Positions 7,943 to 15,951 of a stretch of DNA of 64,000 nucleotides are shown here, piece by piece. The stretch is from Ancylobacter sp. IITR112. GTDB lineage: Bacteria > Pseudomonadota > Alphaproteobacteria > Rhizobiales > Xanthobacteraceae. The number at the start of each line of letters is the position of its first letter. Positions within the stretch are counted from its first letter, which is position 1. A model generated the notes under the pieces. That model ran no database searches. It was not told the origin of the DNA and was given only the letters and a program-made list of their open reading frames with translations. The position numbers and the translations under genes were made by a program. The stretch spans positions 2,046,001-2,110,000 of the forward strand of contig NZ_JBGCUS010000001.1 in NCBI RefSeq assembly GCF_041415945.1, written 5' to 3'.

Positions 7943-9418
7943 TCAGGCCGCCGGGGCGCGCGGATCGCCCGGCGCGGTTTTCCAGCCCAGCGCGGGGAAT
8001 CGCACCACCCGCCGGCCGCGAAAATCCGCCTCGCAGACGAGATGGCCGCGCTCTTCCATATAGGTGAGCAGCCAGCGCCCGCGCGAGGGCGACCGGCTGC
8101 CATAGGCCTTCGCCAGCGCCTCGTCCGCCGGCGAGGGCGCGCCTTCCATGCCGGCGCGCGCCAGCAGCAGGAACACGCCCTGCATCTCCTCCGGCAGGCC
8201 CGCCGCCTGATCCACAGCCCGCGCCCAGCCCTCGTCGCCGTTGCGGGATTCCAGCCCGGCGCGGGCGATGGCGAGCCGGCGGGTGAAATCGGCGAGGTCC
8301 GGCACCTTGGAGCCGAGCCGGCGCACCCGGCAATGCACCAGGAAATCCGGGTACAGCGCGGCAGCGGAGCGGAACGGTGCCTCGGGATCGGAAACGAACT
8401 GGCGCACGATTTCCTCGACCAGCGCCTCGCGCTCGGCGGCGAAGGCGGCGGCGGCTTCGGGATCGACCGGCGCGGGCGCGGGCGGCGGAGCGTCCTCCAG
8501 CGTTTCAAGAATGGCGTCGGTGGCGGCGGGCTCGCTGCGGGCGGGCGGCGCAGGCAGCGGCTCGGTGCCGAGATCGTCGAAGATCAGGTCCTGGATCTCC
8601 GCCGTGCCGAGTTCCGGCGGCGGCAGCAGCGAGGGGCGCCCATTGCGGCTCGCCGTCTCGACATGGCCGATCTTCACCGCCACCGGGCGACGCGCCAGCG
8701 CCGGGCCGAGCGCGACGAAGGAGCCGGTGTTGAGATCGCGGAAACTCTCCGCCTGCCGCTTCTCCATGCCGAGCAGGTCGGCGGCGCGCGCCATGTCGAT
8801 GTCGAGGAAGGTGCGCCCCATCAGGAAGTTGGAGGCTTCCGCCGCGACGTTCTTCGCCAGCTTGGCGAGGCGCTGGGTGGCGATGACGCCGGCAAGGCCG
8901 CGCTTGCGGCCGCGGCACATGAGATTGGTCATCGCCGAGAGCGAGACGCGCCGCGCCTCGTCGGAAATCTCGCCGCCGCCGGCGGGCGCGAAAAGCTGCG
9001 CCTCGTCCACCACCACCAGCATGGGAAACCAGTAGTCGCGGTCGGCGTCGAACAGGCCGTTGAGGAAAGCGGCGGCCGAGCGCATCTGCGCGTCGGCATC
9101 CAGCCCTTCGAGGTTGAACACGACAGAGGCGCGGTGCTTGCGGATGCGGGCGGCGATGCGCTGAATCTCGCCGGCGGTGCGCTCGGCGTCGATCACCACA
9201 TGGCCGAAGCGCTCGGCCAGGCCGACGAAATCGCCTTCCGGGTCGATGATCGCCTGCTGCACATGGCCGGCGCTCTGTTCCAGCAGCCGGCGAAGCAGAT
9301 GCGATTTTCCCGAGCCGGAATTGCCCTGCACCAGGAGGCGCGTGGACAGAAGCTCTTCCAGGTCGAGCCGAACCGGCTGTCCGGCGTTGCTGCTTCCAAG
9401 CTCGATACCGATCTTCAT
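7943..9418 (-). CDS. HerA-like (DUF87-type) ATP-binding protein with C-terminal extension
   Basis: Cytoplasmic P-loop ATPase of 491 residues. Walker A is GNSGSGKS (32-39), Walker B MLVVVDEAQLF (about 133-143, acidic pair 138-139), and ATQR (180-183) matches the HerA/FtsK sensor region. The start MKIGIELGSS is chosen because it begins just before the first strand of the domain; the ribosome site there is weak and a longer upstream frame exists. A Pro/Ala-rich linker (about 300-350) joins a C-terminal part (about 350-480) that I do not recognise, possibly a winged-helix region (RGRWLLTYMEERGHLVCEAD). Such ATPases act as DNA-pumping motors or in defence and repair. There is no NurA-type nuclease next to it; the divergent neighbour is a DUF488 protein. 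Confidence 0.8.
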   Translation of the reverse strand: MKIGIELGSSNAGQPVRLDLEELLSTRLLVQGNSGSGKSHLLRRLLEQSAGHVQQAIIDPEGDFVGLAERFGHVVIDAERTAGEIQRIAARIRKHRASVVFNLEGLDADAQMRSAAAFLNGLFDADRDYWFPMLVVVDEAQLFAPAGGGEISDEARRVSLSAMTNLMCRGRKRGLAGVIATQRLAKLAKNVAAEASNFLMGRTFLDIDMARAADLLGMEKRQAESFRDLNTGSFVALGPALARRPVAVKIGHVETASRNGRPSLLPPPELGTAEIQDLIFDDLGTEPLPAPPARSEPAATDAILETLEDAPPPAPAPVDPEAAAAFAAEREALVEEIVRQFVSDPEAPFRSAAALYPDFLVHCRVRRLGSKVPDLADFTRRLAIARAGLESRNGDEGWARAVDQAAGLPEEMQGVFLLLARAGMEGAPSPADEALAKAYGSRSPSRGRWLLTYMEERGHLVCEADFRGRRVVRFPALGWKTAPGDPRAPAA

Positions 9419-9637
9419 CTGCGCTGACGCATCCCTCAACCGGCCCTGCTCCGCCGCAGGGGCCGAATGGTTGGTTTGCCCGCCTCCCCAAGCCGAACAG
9501 TGCGGCGGGAGGCCGCTCCGGCCGCCGCGCCCGGCCCTGCCTTTAGCACGTGGCAAGGGCCCGCGCCGCGAACCGAGAAGAACTCCACAGATTCGGCCCC
9601 GCTCGACAAGCCCCGTGCTTCGCGCCACTCTGCCGCC

Positions 9638-10096
9638 ATGTCGTCACCGCCCTTCTTCACCATCGGCTATGAACAGGTCTCCTCCGCCGCCGTGCTGGAC
9701 ACGCTGAGCGGCGCCGGCGTGGACCTGCTGGTCGATGTGCGCGCCGTCGCCGCCTCCCGCCGCGCCGGCTTTTCCAAGAGCCACCTCGCTGCCGGCGTGA
9801 GCGAGCGCGGCATCGGCTACCTGCATCTGCGCGGCCTCGGCACCCCGGCTGAGGGGCGGCAGGCCGCGCGCAGCGGGCACTATGGCGAGCTGCGGCGCAT
9901 CTACGACGCCCATCTCGCCACCCCGACTGCGCAGGAGCAGCTCGACGAGCTGACCGCGCTGGTGAAGGCCGGCCGGCGGGTCTGCGTGCTGTGCTTCGAG
10001 CGGCATCCCGAGCACTGCCACCGGCAGATGGTCGCCGATCTCATCTGCGAGCGCGTCGGCGTCAGCGTCGAGCATCTGATGGCGCCGCCGGTCTGA
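9638..10096 (+). CDS. DUF488 family protein
   Basis: Small cytoplasmic protein of 152 residues. FFTIGYEQ at the N terminus, LLVDVRAVAASRRAGFSK and the C-terminal VCVLCFERHPEHCHRQMVAD are hallmark strings of DUF488, whose conserved Cys/His cluster suggests a metal or nucleic-acid role that is not settled. The ATG at 9638 is the start that begins directly at the domain. It is divergent from the HerA-like ATPase gene (220 bp apart), so the two may share regulation; that is inference only. Confidence 0.85.
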   Translation: MSSPPFFTIGYEQVSSAAVLDTLSGAGVDLLVDVRAVAASRRAGFSKSHLAAGVSERGIGYLHLRGLGTPAEGRQAARSGHYGELRRIYDAHLATPTAQEQLDELTALVKAGRRVCVLCFERHPEHCHRQMVADLICERVGVSVEHLMAPPV

Positions 10097-10227
10097 ACCG
10101 GGCACCCACCCTGCGACAAAACGCGGCATGCCGGGGCGTGTATCGCCATCCACGCTCGCCCTTCGGTTGATTGAGGCCAGTCACGGCGGGTGCTCGGATA
10201 AGGCGCACTTCCTGAAGCCCCACAACC

Positions 10228-10998
10228 GTGAGCGCGGCGATGCCCTCTTCGCCGGCGCGTTTACTCGCGCCTCTCCTCGCGGCGACGGTCGCTGCCGCGT
10301 GCCCGGCTTCCGACGCGGCAGCCGAGGAGGGCGCGGAGGCGTCGCTGCGACGGCGGCTCTATTTCTACACCGGGATGGATATCGCCCGCGACAATGGCTA
10401 TGGCTGGGGCGGCATGGCCTGGGCGCCCTTCGCGCCGATGGACCGGGAGGGGCTGCGCCTGCGCACCCAGACCGGCGGCGGGCGCTATGAGTACCGCACC
10501 GAGGCCGTGCCGGGCGGCTGGAACAGCGTCGACAAGACCGATGGCGAGGTGCTGCTCGGCTGGCAGTTCCTGCGCGGCCCTCACGCGCTGGCGCTCTATG
10601 CCGGGGTCAATGTCATCGACAACCGGCTCGACGCCCCCGATCCCGGTAATCGCGACCAGGGCACGCATTGGGGTGGCAAGGCCGTCGTTGAATGGTTCTA
10701 CCGCCTTGATGAGCGCTGGACGCTCACCGCCTCGCTCAGCGGCTCCACGGCGGATAGCAGCATCACCGGGCGCGCCACCGCCGGCTGGCGGGTCTTCCCC
10801 TGGCTCGATCTCGGCGTCGAGGCCGGGGCCACCTCCGACTGGCCGGACGAGAGCGCCCGGCTCGGCCTGTTCCTCGCCTGCCCACTGCAAGCGGGTGAGT
10901 GGCTCGACTGGCAACTGCGCGCCGCCGCCGGCTGGAACTGGAGCGGCGACAGCGACGACAGCCCCTATGGCACGCTGTCCCTGTTCATCCCTTTCTGA
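10228..10998 (+). CDS. BcsS-like outer-membrane beta-barrel protein
   Basis: Exported protein of 256 residues from a GTG start at 10228 (an ATG four codons on is equally good). Residues 1-32 look like a signal peptide (LLAPLLAATVAAACPASDAAA). The rest alternates polar and aromatic residues with repeated strands such as GGRYEYRTEAVPG, LGWQFLRGPHALALYAGVN, VEWFYRLDERWTLTASLSGS and ends in YGTLSLFIPF, a terminal aromatic typical of outer-membrane barrels. The pattern matches the cellulose biosynthesis protein BcsS family of Hyphomicrobiales. No other cellulose gene is in the window, so the role in cellulose is uncertain and a generic outer-membrane protein is possible. Confidence 0.6.
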   Translation: MSAAMPSSPARLLAPLLAATVAAACPASDAAAEEGAEASLRRRLYFYTGMDIARDNGYGWGGMAWAPFAPMDREGLRLRTQTGGGRYEYRTEAVPGGWNSVDKTDGEVLLGWQFLRGPHALALYAGVNVIDNRLDAPDPGNRDQGTHWGGKAVVEWFYRLDERWTLTASLSGSTADSSITGRATAGWRVFPWLDLGVEAGATSDWPDESARLGLFLACPLQAGEWLDWQLRAAAGWNWSGDSDDSPYGTLSLFIPF

Positions 10999-11007
10999 GG
11001 CGTCGGC

Positions 11008-12345
11008 TCAGGCGTCCTCCGCCCGCATCGCCTCCAGCGCGGCGGCGGCATCGACATCGGCGGCGGCGGCGATCTCGTGGATTTCCAGCGCCTCAAGGTC
11101 CTCGCTCGTGTCGACATCGACAAAGGCGCCCTCCCCCTCCACCGGCAGCTCGACGACGAAATCGGGATTGTCGGCGAGGATGCGACGCGCGCCGACATCG
11201 CCTTCCAGCGTCATCAGCGCCGGGAACAGCGCGCGCGCCAGCGCCACCGGGTTGCCGCGACGGCCCTGCCCCACCGGCACCGCAGCCAGCCTCCCCCGCG
11301 CGGGATCGAGCGCATCGGCGAGGCGGTCGATGAGAGCAGGCTCCACCTTCGGCATGTCGCCGAGCAGAACCACCACGCGCTCCGTCTCCTTCGGCAGCGC
11401 CGCGACGCCGGCGCGCAGCGAGGTGGAGAGGCCGCGCGCGAAATCGGGGTTGGCGGCGAAGGTGACATCGAGCCCGTCGAGCGCCGCCCGCACCAAAGCG
11501 TCTTCATGGCCGGTGACCACGATCACCGGCCGCGTCCGTGCCGCCAGCGCCGTCTCCACCACCCGGCGCACCAGCGGCACACCGCCGAGCGGCAGAGTCA
11601 GCTTGTGCGACTGCGGCATGCGCGTGCCCTGCCCGGCGGCGAGCACCAGCGCCGCCGGCGGGCGGGCGGGACGGCGGCGCAGTTCGCCGACCAATTGGGC
11701 AAGGATCGACACCGCGATCTCCGCCGGCGTCGCCGCGCCGATATCGAGCCCGATTGGCGCGCGGATACGCTCAAGCGCGGCGCGCGACATCCCGCGGCCC
11801 GCGAGCCGTTCCAGCCGGCCGGCATGGGATTTACGCGAACCGAGCGCGCCGACATAGAAGCAGCCGGCGCTAAGCGCCGCCTCCAGCGCGGGATCGTCGA
11901 TCTTCGGGTCATGCGCCAGCGCCGCCACGGCGGTGAACGGGTCGAGAGGCCGCTCGGCCAGCGCATCCTGCGGCCATTGAGCCCGCACATCGACACCGGG
12001 AAAGCGCTCGGGCGTCGCGAAGGCGGTGCGCGGGTCGATGATCGTCACCTCGAAGCCGAGCGCTGCCGCCATCGGCGCCAGCGTCTGCGAGATATGCACC
12101 GCGCCGGTGATGACGAGACGTGGCGCGGGAAGCTGGACGGTGAGGAACAGCCGCCGTCCCTCCGCCTCCACCCGCCCACTGCGGCCGCTGCGCAGCGCTT
12201 CCGCCAGATGCGGCGCCAGCGGATCGGTGCCGGCGTCGCCGGCGCGCACCAGCCGCTGGGCGCCGCCGTCGAGATCGGTGACCAGCACGGCGGCGCGGCG
12301 GGCGGCGCGCTCGGCGTTCAGTTCATCGAGCAAGGTGAGGTCCAT
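11008..12345 (-). CDS. XdhC Rossmann domain fused to MobA-like nucleotidyltransferase
   Basis: A 445-residue fusion. The N-terminal part carries the XdhC C-terminal Rossmann domain: VITGAVHISQTLAPMA (79-94), FYVGALGSRKSH (163-174) and IGLDIGAATPAEIAVSI (198-214). The C-terminal part (about 231-420) is a MobA/MocA-like nucleotidyltransferase with LAAGQGTRM (235-243), a lysine after it (248) and VVVLLGDMP. XdhC proteins bind and sulfurate molybdenum cofactor for xanthine dehydrogenase-type enzymes; MocA-like enzymes add CMP to form the cytosine dinucleotide cofactor. So it probably prepares the cofactor for a CoxL/XDH-family enzyme encoded elsewhere. It overlaps the upstream XdhC N-terminal gene by one base. 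Confidence 0.88.
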   Translation of the reverse strand: MDLTLLDELNAERAARRAAVLVTDLDGGAQRLVRAGDAGTDPLAPHLAEALRSGRSGRVEAEGRRLFLTVQLPAPRLVITGAVHISQTLAPMAAALGFEVTIIDPRTAFATPERFPGVDVRAQWPQDALAERPLDPFTAVAALAHDPKIDDPALEAALSAGCFYVGALGSRKSHAGRLERLAGRGMSRAALERIRAPIGLDIGAATPAEIAVSILAQLVGELRRRPARPPAALVLAAGQGTRMPQSHKLTLPLGGVPLVRRVVETALAARTRPVIVVTGHEDALVRAALDGLDVTFAANPDFARGLSTSLRAGVAALPKETERVVVLLGDMPKVEPALIDRLADALDPARGRLAAVPVGQGRRGNPVALARALFPALMTLEGDVGARRILADNPDFVVELPVEGEGAFVDVDTSEDLEALEIHEIAAAADVDAAAALEAMRAEDA

Positions 12346-12668
12346 CAGCCGACCTTCTCGACATAGACGGCGATGCGTCCGCCGCAGGAAAGCCCCACCT
12401 CCCAGGCGGTGGCATCGGCGACGCCAAACTCCAGCAGCCGCGCCCGCCCGTCGGCGATCACCTCGGCCGCTTCCGCCACCACCGCGCCCTCGACGCAGCC
12501 GCCCGACACCGAGCCGAGGAAATTGCCGTCTTCGTCAATGGCGAGATGACTGCCGACCGGGCGCGGAGCCGATCCCCAGGTCTCGATCACGGTCGCCAGC
12601 GCTACACCCCGGCCGTCGCGCCGCCAGCGCGCCGCCATCTGCAGCACATCGTCCTCGCCTGTCAGCAT
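12345..12668 (-). CDS. XdhC/CoxI N-terminal-domain protein
   Basis: A 107-residue protein equal to the N-terminal XdhC/CoxI module. It contains VALATVIETWGSAPRPVGSH and GSVSGGCVEGAVVAEA, the latter with the conserved cysteine (about residue 58) implicated in cofactor handling in XdhC. The start at 12668 (MLTGEDDVLQ) begins directly at the domain. TGA overlaps the ATG of the next gene by one base, so the two halves of XdhC are translated in tandem; in many bacteria they are one polypeptide. The divergent KamA-like gene starts 90 bp away. Confidence 0.88.
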   Translation of the reverse strand: MLTGEDDVLQMAARWRRDGRGVALATVIETWGSAPRPVGSHLAIDEDGNFLGSVSGGCVEGAVVAEAAEVIADGRARLLEFGVADATAWEVGLSCGGRIAVYVEKVG

Positions 12669-12758
12669 CCACTTCTCCTCATGTCCCGCCGCCCCACTAT
12701 AACGCGCGGCGGCATCTGTGCCTTGCCGACGGGCGCGGAAACGATCACAAGACCGCGC

Positions 12759-13841
12759 ATGAATTCGCCCCTCCGCACGCCCCTCCCCGCGCCCGAAGCC
12801 CCGGCCGCCCGCACCCTGCGCCGCGTGGGGGAATTGGCGCAGGCCGGGCTGGTGACGGCCGAACCGGCGCTGGAAGCGGTGGAAGCGCGCTATGCCGTGG
12901 CGGTCACACCGACGCTCGCTGGCCGGATCGACCGAAGCAACCCCGCCGACCCCATCGCCCGGCAGTTCCTGCCCGATGCGCGCGAGCTGGAGACGCGGCC
13001 GGAAGAGCGCGACGACCCGATCGGCGACGAGGCGCACAGCCCGGTGCCGGGCATCGTCCACCGCTACCCCGACCGGGTGCTGCTGAAACTGGTGGGGGTC
13101 TGCGCCGTCTATTGCCGCTTCTGCTTCCGTCGGGAGATGGTCGGGCCCGGCGCGGAGACCAGCCTGTCCGACGACGCGCTCGACGCCGCCCTCGCCTATA
13201 TCGCCGGCCGGCCGGAGATATGGGAAGTGGTGCTCACCGGCGGCGATCCGCTGGTCGCCTCGCCGCGACGGCTGGCGGAGCTGATGGCGCGCCTCGCCGC
13301 GATTGCGCATGTGAAGATCGTGCGTTTCCACACCCGCGTGCCCGTCGCCGCGCCGGAGCGGATCACCGCCGCGCTGGTGGCGTCGCTGCGCGCACCGGGC
13401 GTAACCACCTATGTCGCCATCCATGCCAATCATGCGCGCGAACTCGGCCCCGAGGCGCGCACCGCCCTCGCCCGTCTCGCCGATGCCGGCATCGCGCTGG
13501 TGGGGCAGAGCGTCCTGCTCGCCGGGGTCAATGATGAGGCGGAGACGCTCGCCGCGCTGTTCCGCGCGCTGGTGGAATGCCGGGTGAAACCCTATTACCT
13601 CCACCATCCCGACCTCGCCCCCGGCACGGCGCATTTCCGCCTGCCCATCAAGCGCGGGCAGGAGCTGATGGCGGCGCTGCGCGGGCGCGTCTCCGGTCTC
13701 GCGCTTCCGACCTATGTACTCGACATCCCCGGCGGCCACGGCAAGGTGCCGGTCGGCCCGTCCTATCTGGAACCGGCGCCGGAAGGCTGGCGCGTCACCG
13801 ATTATTGCGGCGGCGTGCAGGCCTATGGAGAGGGCGTGTGA
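12759..13841 (+). CDS. KamA-family radical SAM protein (lysine 2,3-aminomutase-like / EpmB-like)
   Basis: Radical S-adenosylmethionine, PLP-dependent aminomutase-like enzyme of 360 residues. The [4Fe-4S] motif CAVYCRFC supplies C115, C119 and C122; LTGGDPL and KIVRFHTR follow; near the C terminus LDIPGGHGKVPVGPSY includes the lysine that holds PLP in this family (PGGxGK). The length fits EpmB, which makes beta-lysine for elongation factor P, better than the longer clostridial enzyme. No epmA or efp gene is adjacent, so the assignment to EF-P modification is unproved. The start ATG at 12759 begins MNSPLRTPLP. Its stop overlaps the GTG start of the following flavoprotein gene by four bases. Confidence 0.85.
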   Translation: MNSPLRTPLPAPEAPAARTLRRVGELAQAGLVTAEPALEAVEARYAVAVTPTLAGRIDRSNPADPIARQFLPDARELETRPEERDDPIGDEAHSPVPGIVHRYPDRVLLKLVGVCAVYCRFCFRREMVGPGAETSLSDDALDAALAYIAGRPEIWEVVLTGGDPLVASPRRLAELMARLAAIAHVKIVRFHTRVPVAAPERITAALVASLRAPGVTTYVAIHANHARELGPEARTALARLADAGIALVGQSVLLAGVNDEAETLAALFRALVECRVKPYYLHHPDLAPGTAHFRLPIKRGQELMAALRGRVSGLALPTYVLDIPGGHGKVPVGPSYLEPAPEGWRVTDYCGGVQAYGEGV

Positions 13842-15025
13842 GCCGCCCGACGCCCGTCGACGTGGTGGTGATCGGCGCCGGCGCCGCCGGGCTGATGTGC
13901 GCCATCGAGGCCGGCCGGCGCGGGCGCCGTGTCGTGGTGCTCGATCACGCCCGCGCGCCGGGCGAGAAGATCCGCATTTCCGGCGGCGGGCGTTGCAACT
14001 TCACCAATCGCGATGCCGGCCCGCGCAACTATCTCTCCGCCAATCCCGGCTTCGCCATATCGGCGCTGAAGCGCTACAGCGCGCAGGATTTCATCGCCCG
14101 TATCGACCGACGCGGCATCGCCTGGCACGAGAAGACGCTCGGCCAGCTCTTCTGCGACGGCTCGGCGCGGCAGGTGGTGGACATGCTCACCGACGATCTG
14201 CGCGAGGCCGGCGGCGCGTTGCGGCTGTCAACCGCCATTAGCGACATCGCGCGGGGTGCAGACGGCTTTACGGTGGCGAGCAGCGACGGCGCCTTCGCCT
14301 GCCGCTCGCTGGTGATCGCCTCGGGGGGCAAGTCGATCCCGAAAATGGGCGCCACCGGCTTCGGCTATGAGGTGGCGGAGCGCTTCGGGCTAGCGCTGCA
14401 GCCCACCCGCCCCGGCTTGGTGCCGCTGACGCTCGACCCCGCGCTGCTGGAACGCCTCGCCCCGCTGGCCGGCGTGGCGGTGGAGGCAAGGGTGAGCCAT
14501 GGGAAAACGCGGTTCGACGAGGGGCTGCTGTTCACCCATCGCGGCCTGTCAGGACCGGCGATCCTGCAGATTTCCTCCTATTGGCGCCAAGGCGAGGAGA
14601 TCGCGCTGGCGCTGGCCCCGCAGGTCGACCTGTTCGCCCGGCTGCGCGAGATGCGCGCCGCCAATGGCCGGCAGGCGCCCGCCACCGCGCTCGCAAGCCT
14701 GCTGCCCAAGCGCCTCGCCCAGCTTATCGCCGAGCGCGAGGCCGGCCCGGCGAACCTCGCCGACCTCTCCGACAAGGCGCTGCGGCGGATCGAGGCAGCG
14801 GTGAATGACTGGCGGCTGAAGCCGACCGGCTCGGAAGGCTACCGCACCGCCGAGGTGACGCTCGGCGGCGTCGACACCGCCGGGCTCGATTCGCGCACGC
14901 TGGAAGCGCGCACCGTGCCGGGACTCTATTTCATCGGCGAGGTGGTGGATGTCACCGGCTGGCTCGGCGGCTATAATTTCCAGTGGGCGTGGTCCTCCGG
15001 CTGGGTGGCCGGGCAGAACGCCTGA
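13838..15025 (+). CDS. YhiN/HI0933-type FAD-dependent oxidoreductase
   Basis: Flavoprotein of 395 residues. It has the dinucleotide-binding motif VVIGAGAAGLMCAIEAGRRG (10-29), the family mark RISGGGRCNFTN (46-57) and the C-terminal FAD-contact region YFIGEVVDVTGWLGGYNFQ. These define the HI0933/YhiN (aminoacetone oxidase-like) family, whose physiological substrate is unknown. The start is GTG at 13838 inside the KamA-like stop (GTGA overlap), which gives the motif the usual distance from the N terminus; a longer frame upstream is only the shadow of the preceding gene. Translational coupling to the radical SAM gene is seen directly. Confidence 0.88.
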   Translation: MSRPTPVDVVVIGAGAAGLMCAIEAGRRGRRVVVLDHARAPGEKIRISGGGRCNFTNRDAGPRNYLSANPGFAISALKRYSAQDFIARIDRRGIAWHEKTLGQLFCDGSARQVVDMLTDDLREAGGALRLSTAISDIARGADGFTVASSDGAFACRSLVIASGGKSIPKMGATGFGYEVAERFGLALQPTRPGLVPLTLDPALLERLAPLAGVAVEARVSHGKTRFDEGLLFTHRGLSGPAILQISSYWRQGEEIALALAPQVDLFARLREMRAANGRQAPATALASLLPKRLAQLIAEREAGPANLADLSDKALRRIEAAVNDWRLKPTGSEGYRTAEVTLGGVDTAGLDSRTLEARTVPGLYFIGEVVDVTGWLGGYNFQWAWSSGWVAGQNA

Positions 15026-15031
15026 ACCGCC

Positions 15032-15559
15032 TTAGATGGCGAGGAACCCGCGCCCGAGATAGGCGAGCTTGGCCTTGTCCGGGCCGAGCGTCACCGCCTC
15101 CACCCGCCCCACCAGCACATCATGGGTGGCGATGGTGCGCGCCTCCACCAGCCGGCACTCGAACACCGCGACCGCCCGCGCGAGGCAGGGCACGCCCAGC
15201 GCGCCGTCATGCCACTCGCCGACACCGAACCGTTGGTCGCCCTCCAGCCCGCCACGCCCGCCAAATGCTTCCGCCACCGCCTGCTGTTCGGCGGCGAGCA
15301 GGTTCACCGCGAAGCGCCCCGCCTGACGAAAGGCGGGCGCCGAGCGGATGCGGCGGTTGAGGCAGACCAGCAGCGTCGGCGGGCTGTCGGACACCGAGGC
15401 AACGGCGGTGGCGGTGAAGCCGGCGCGCCCCTCGGCGCCGCGGGTGGTGATGACATGCACGGCGGCGACGAGGCGGCTCATCGCCTCGCGATAGAGCCCG
15501 GCCTCGACCGCGTGACCGGCGTCGTGATGCACCGCCTCATGAGCCTTGGACTGGTCCAC
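15032..15559 (-). CDS. flavin reductase-domain protein (FMN split barrel)
   Basis: Protein of 175 residues with the flavin reductase-like signature: an N-terminal AMSRLVAAVHVITTRG, GFTATAVASVSDSPPTLLVCLN and RFAVNLLAAEQQAVAEAFGG, and a C-terminal VLVGRVEAVTLG. Members reduce FMN or FAD with NAD(P)H, often for a partner monooxygenase (HpaC, RutF). No monooxygenase lies beside it. The GTG start at 15559 is preferred because AGGAGG sits about nine bases upstream on the minus strand; a longer frame to 15709 has no such site. It ends seven bases from the convergent YhiN gene. Confidence 0.85.
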   Translation of the reverse strand: MDQSKAHEAVHHDAGHAVEAGLYREAMSRLVAAVHVITTRGAEGRAGFTATAVASVSDSPPTLLVCLNRRIRSAPAFRQAGRFAVNLLAAEQQAVAEAFGGRGGLEGDQRFGVGEWHDGALGVPCLARAVAVFECRLVEARTIATHDVLVGRVEAVTLGPDKAKLAYLGRGFLAI

Positions 15560-15951
15560 TCTGCCCTGCCTCCTGCGCCGGGACGCAGACCGGAGAAACC
15601 GGCCCCGCATCTGCGCTGTGCATAACCTCTGGCGGGCGGATTTGGAAACCGCACCTCCGGCGCCCCGTCGACATGACGATGTGAAGACAAAAATGACGGC
15701 CGCCGCCACAGGAGTGACGCAGCGTCGTCACATTAACCAGTTGAGTGGCCACAAGATTTATGTTTATAGGTAATTAAATACCCTAATATCATGCTTTTCG
15801 ATTGATTGCATTTCGTCTTTCGATCGAATTGTATCGGACGAGAGCGCGAGCTAAGACTGAAGGCGCTTGTCGTACGGGCACGGTCATAAACTGTGCAAAA
15901 GCCCGGCGGCGGCGCCTTGCGCAAATTCGGCTGAGGGGAGCCGGCACAATC
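15560..15951 (+). promoter_or_regulatory. 392-bp regulatory region upstream of the liv operon
   Basis: The region is unusually A+T-rich at 15725-15835 for this genome and holds no convincing gene. A candidate promoter is TTGAGT (15741-15746), 17 bases, TTATAG (15764-15769). Two degenerate direct repeats, TTTCGATTGATTGCAT (15796-15811) and TTTCGATCGAATTGTAT (15818-15834), begin 22 bases apart, about two helical turns, and could be an operator for an amino-acid-responsive regulator. GAGGGGAG lies before the livH start. These are pattern calls only. Confidence 0.35.
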
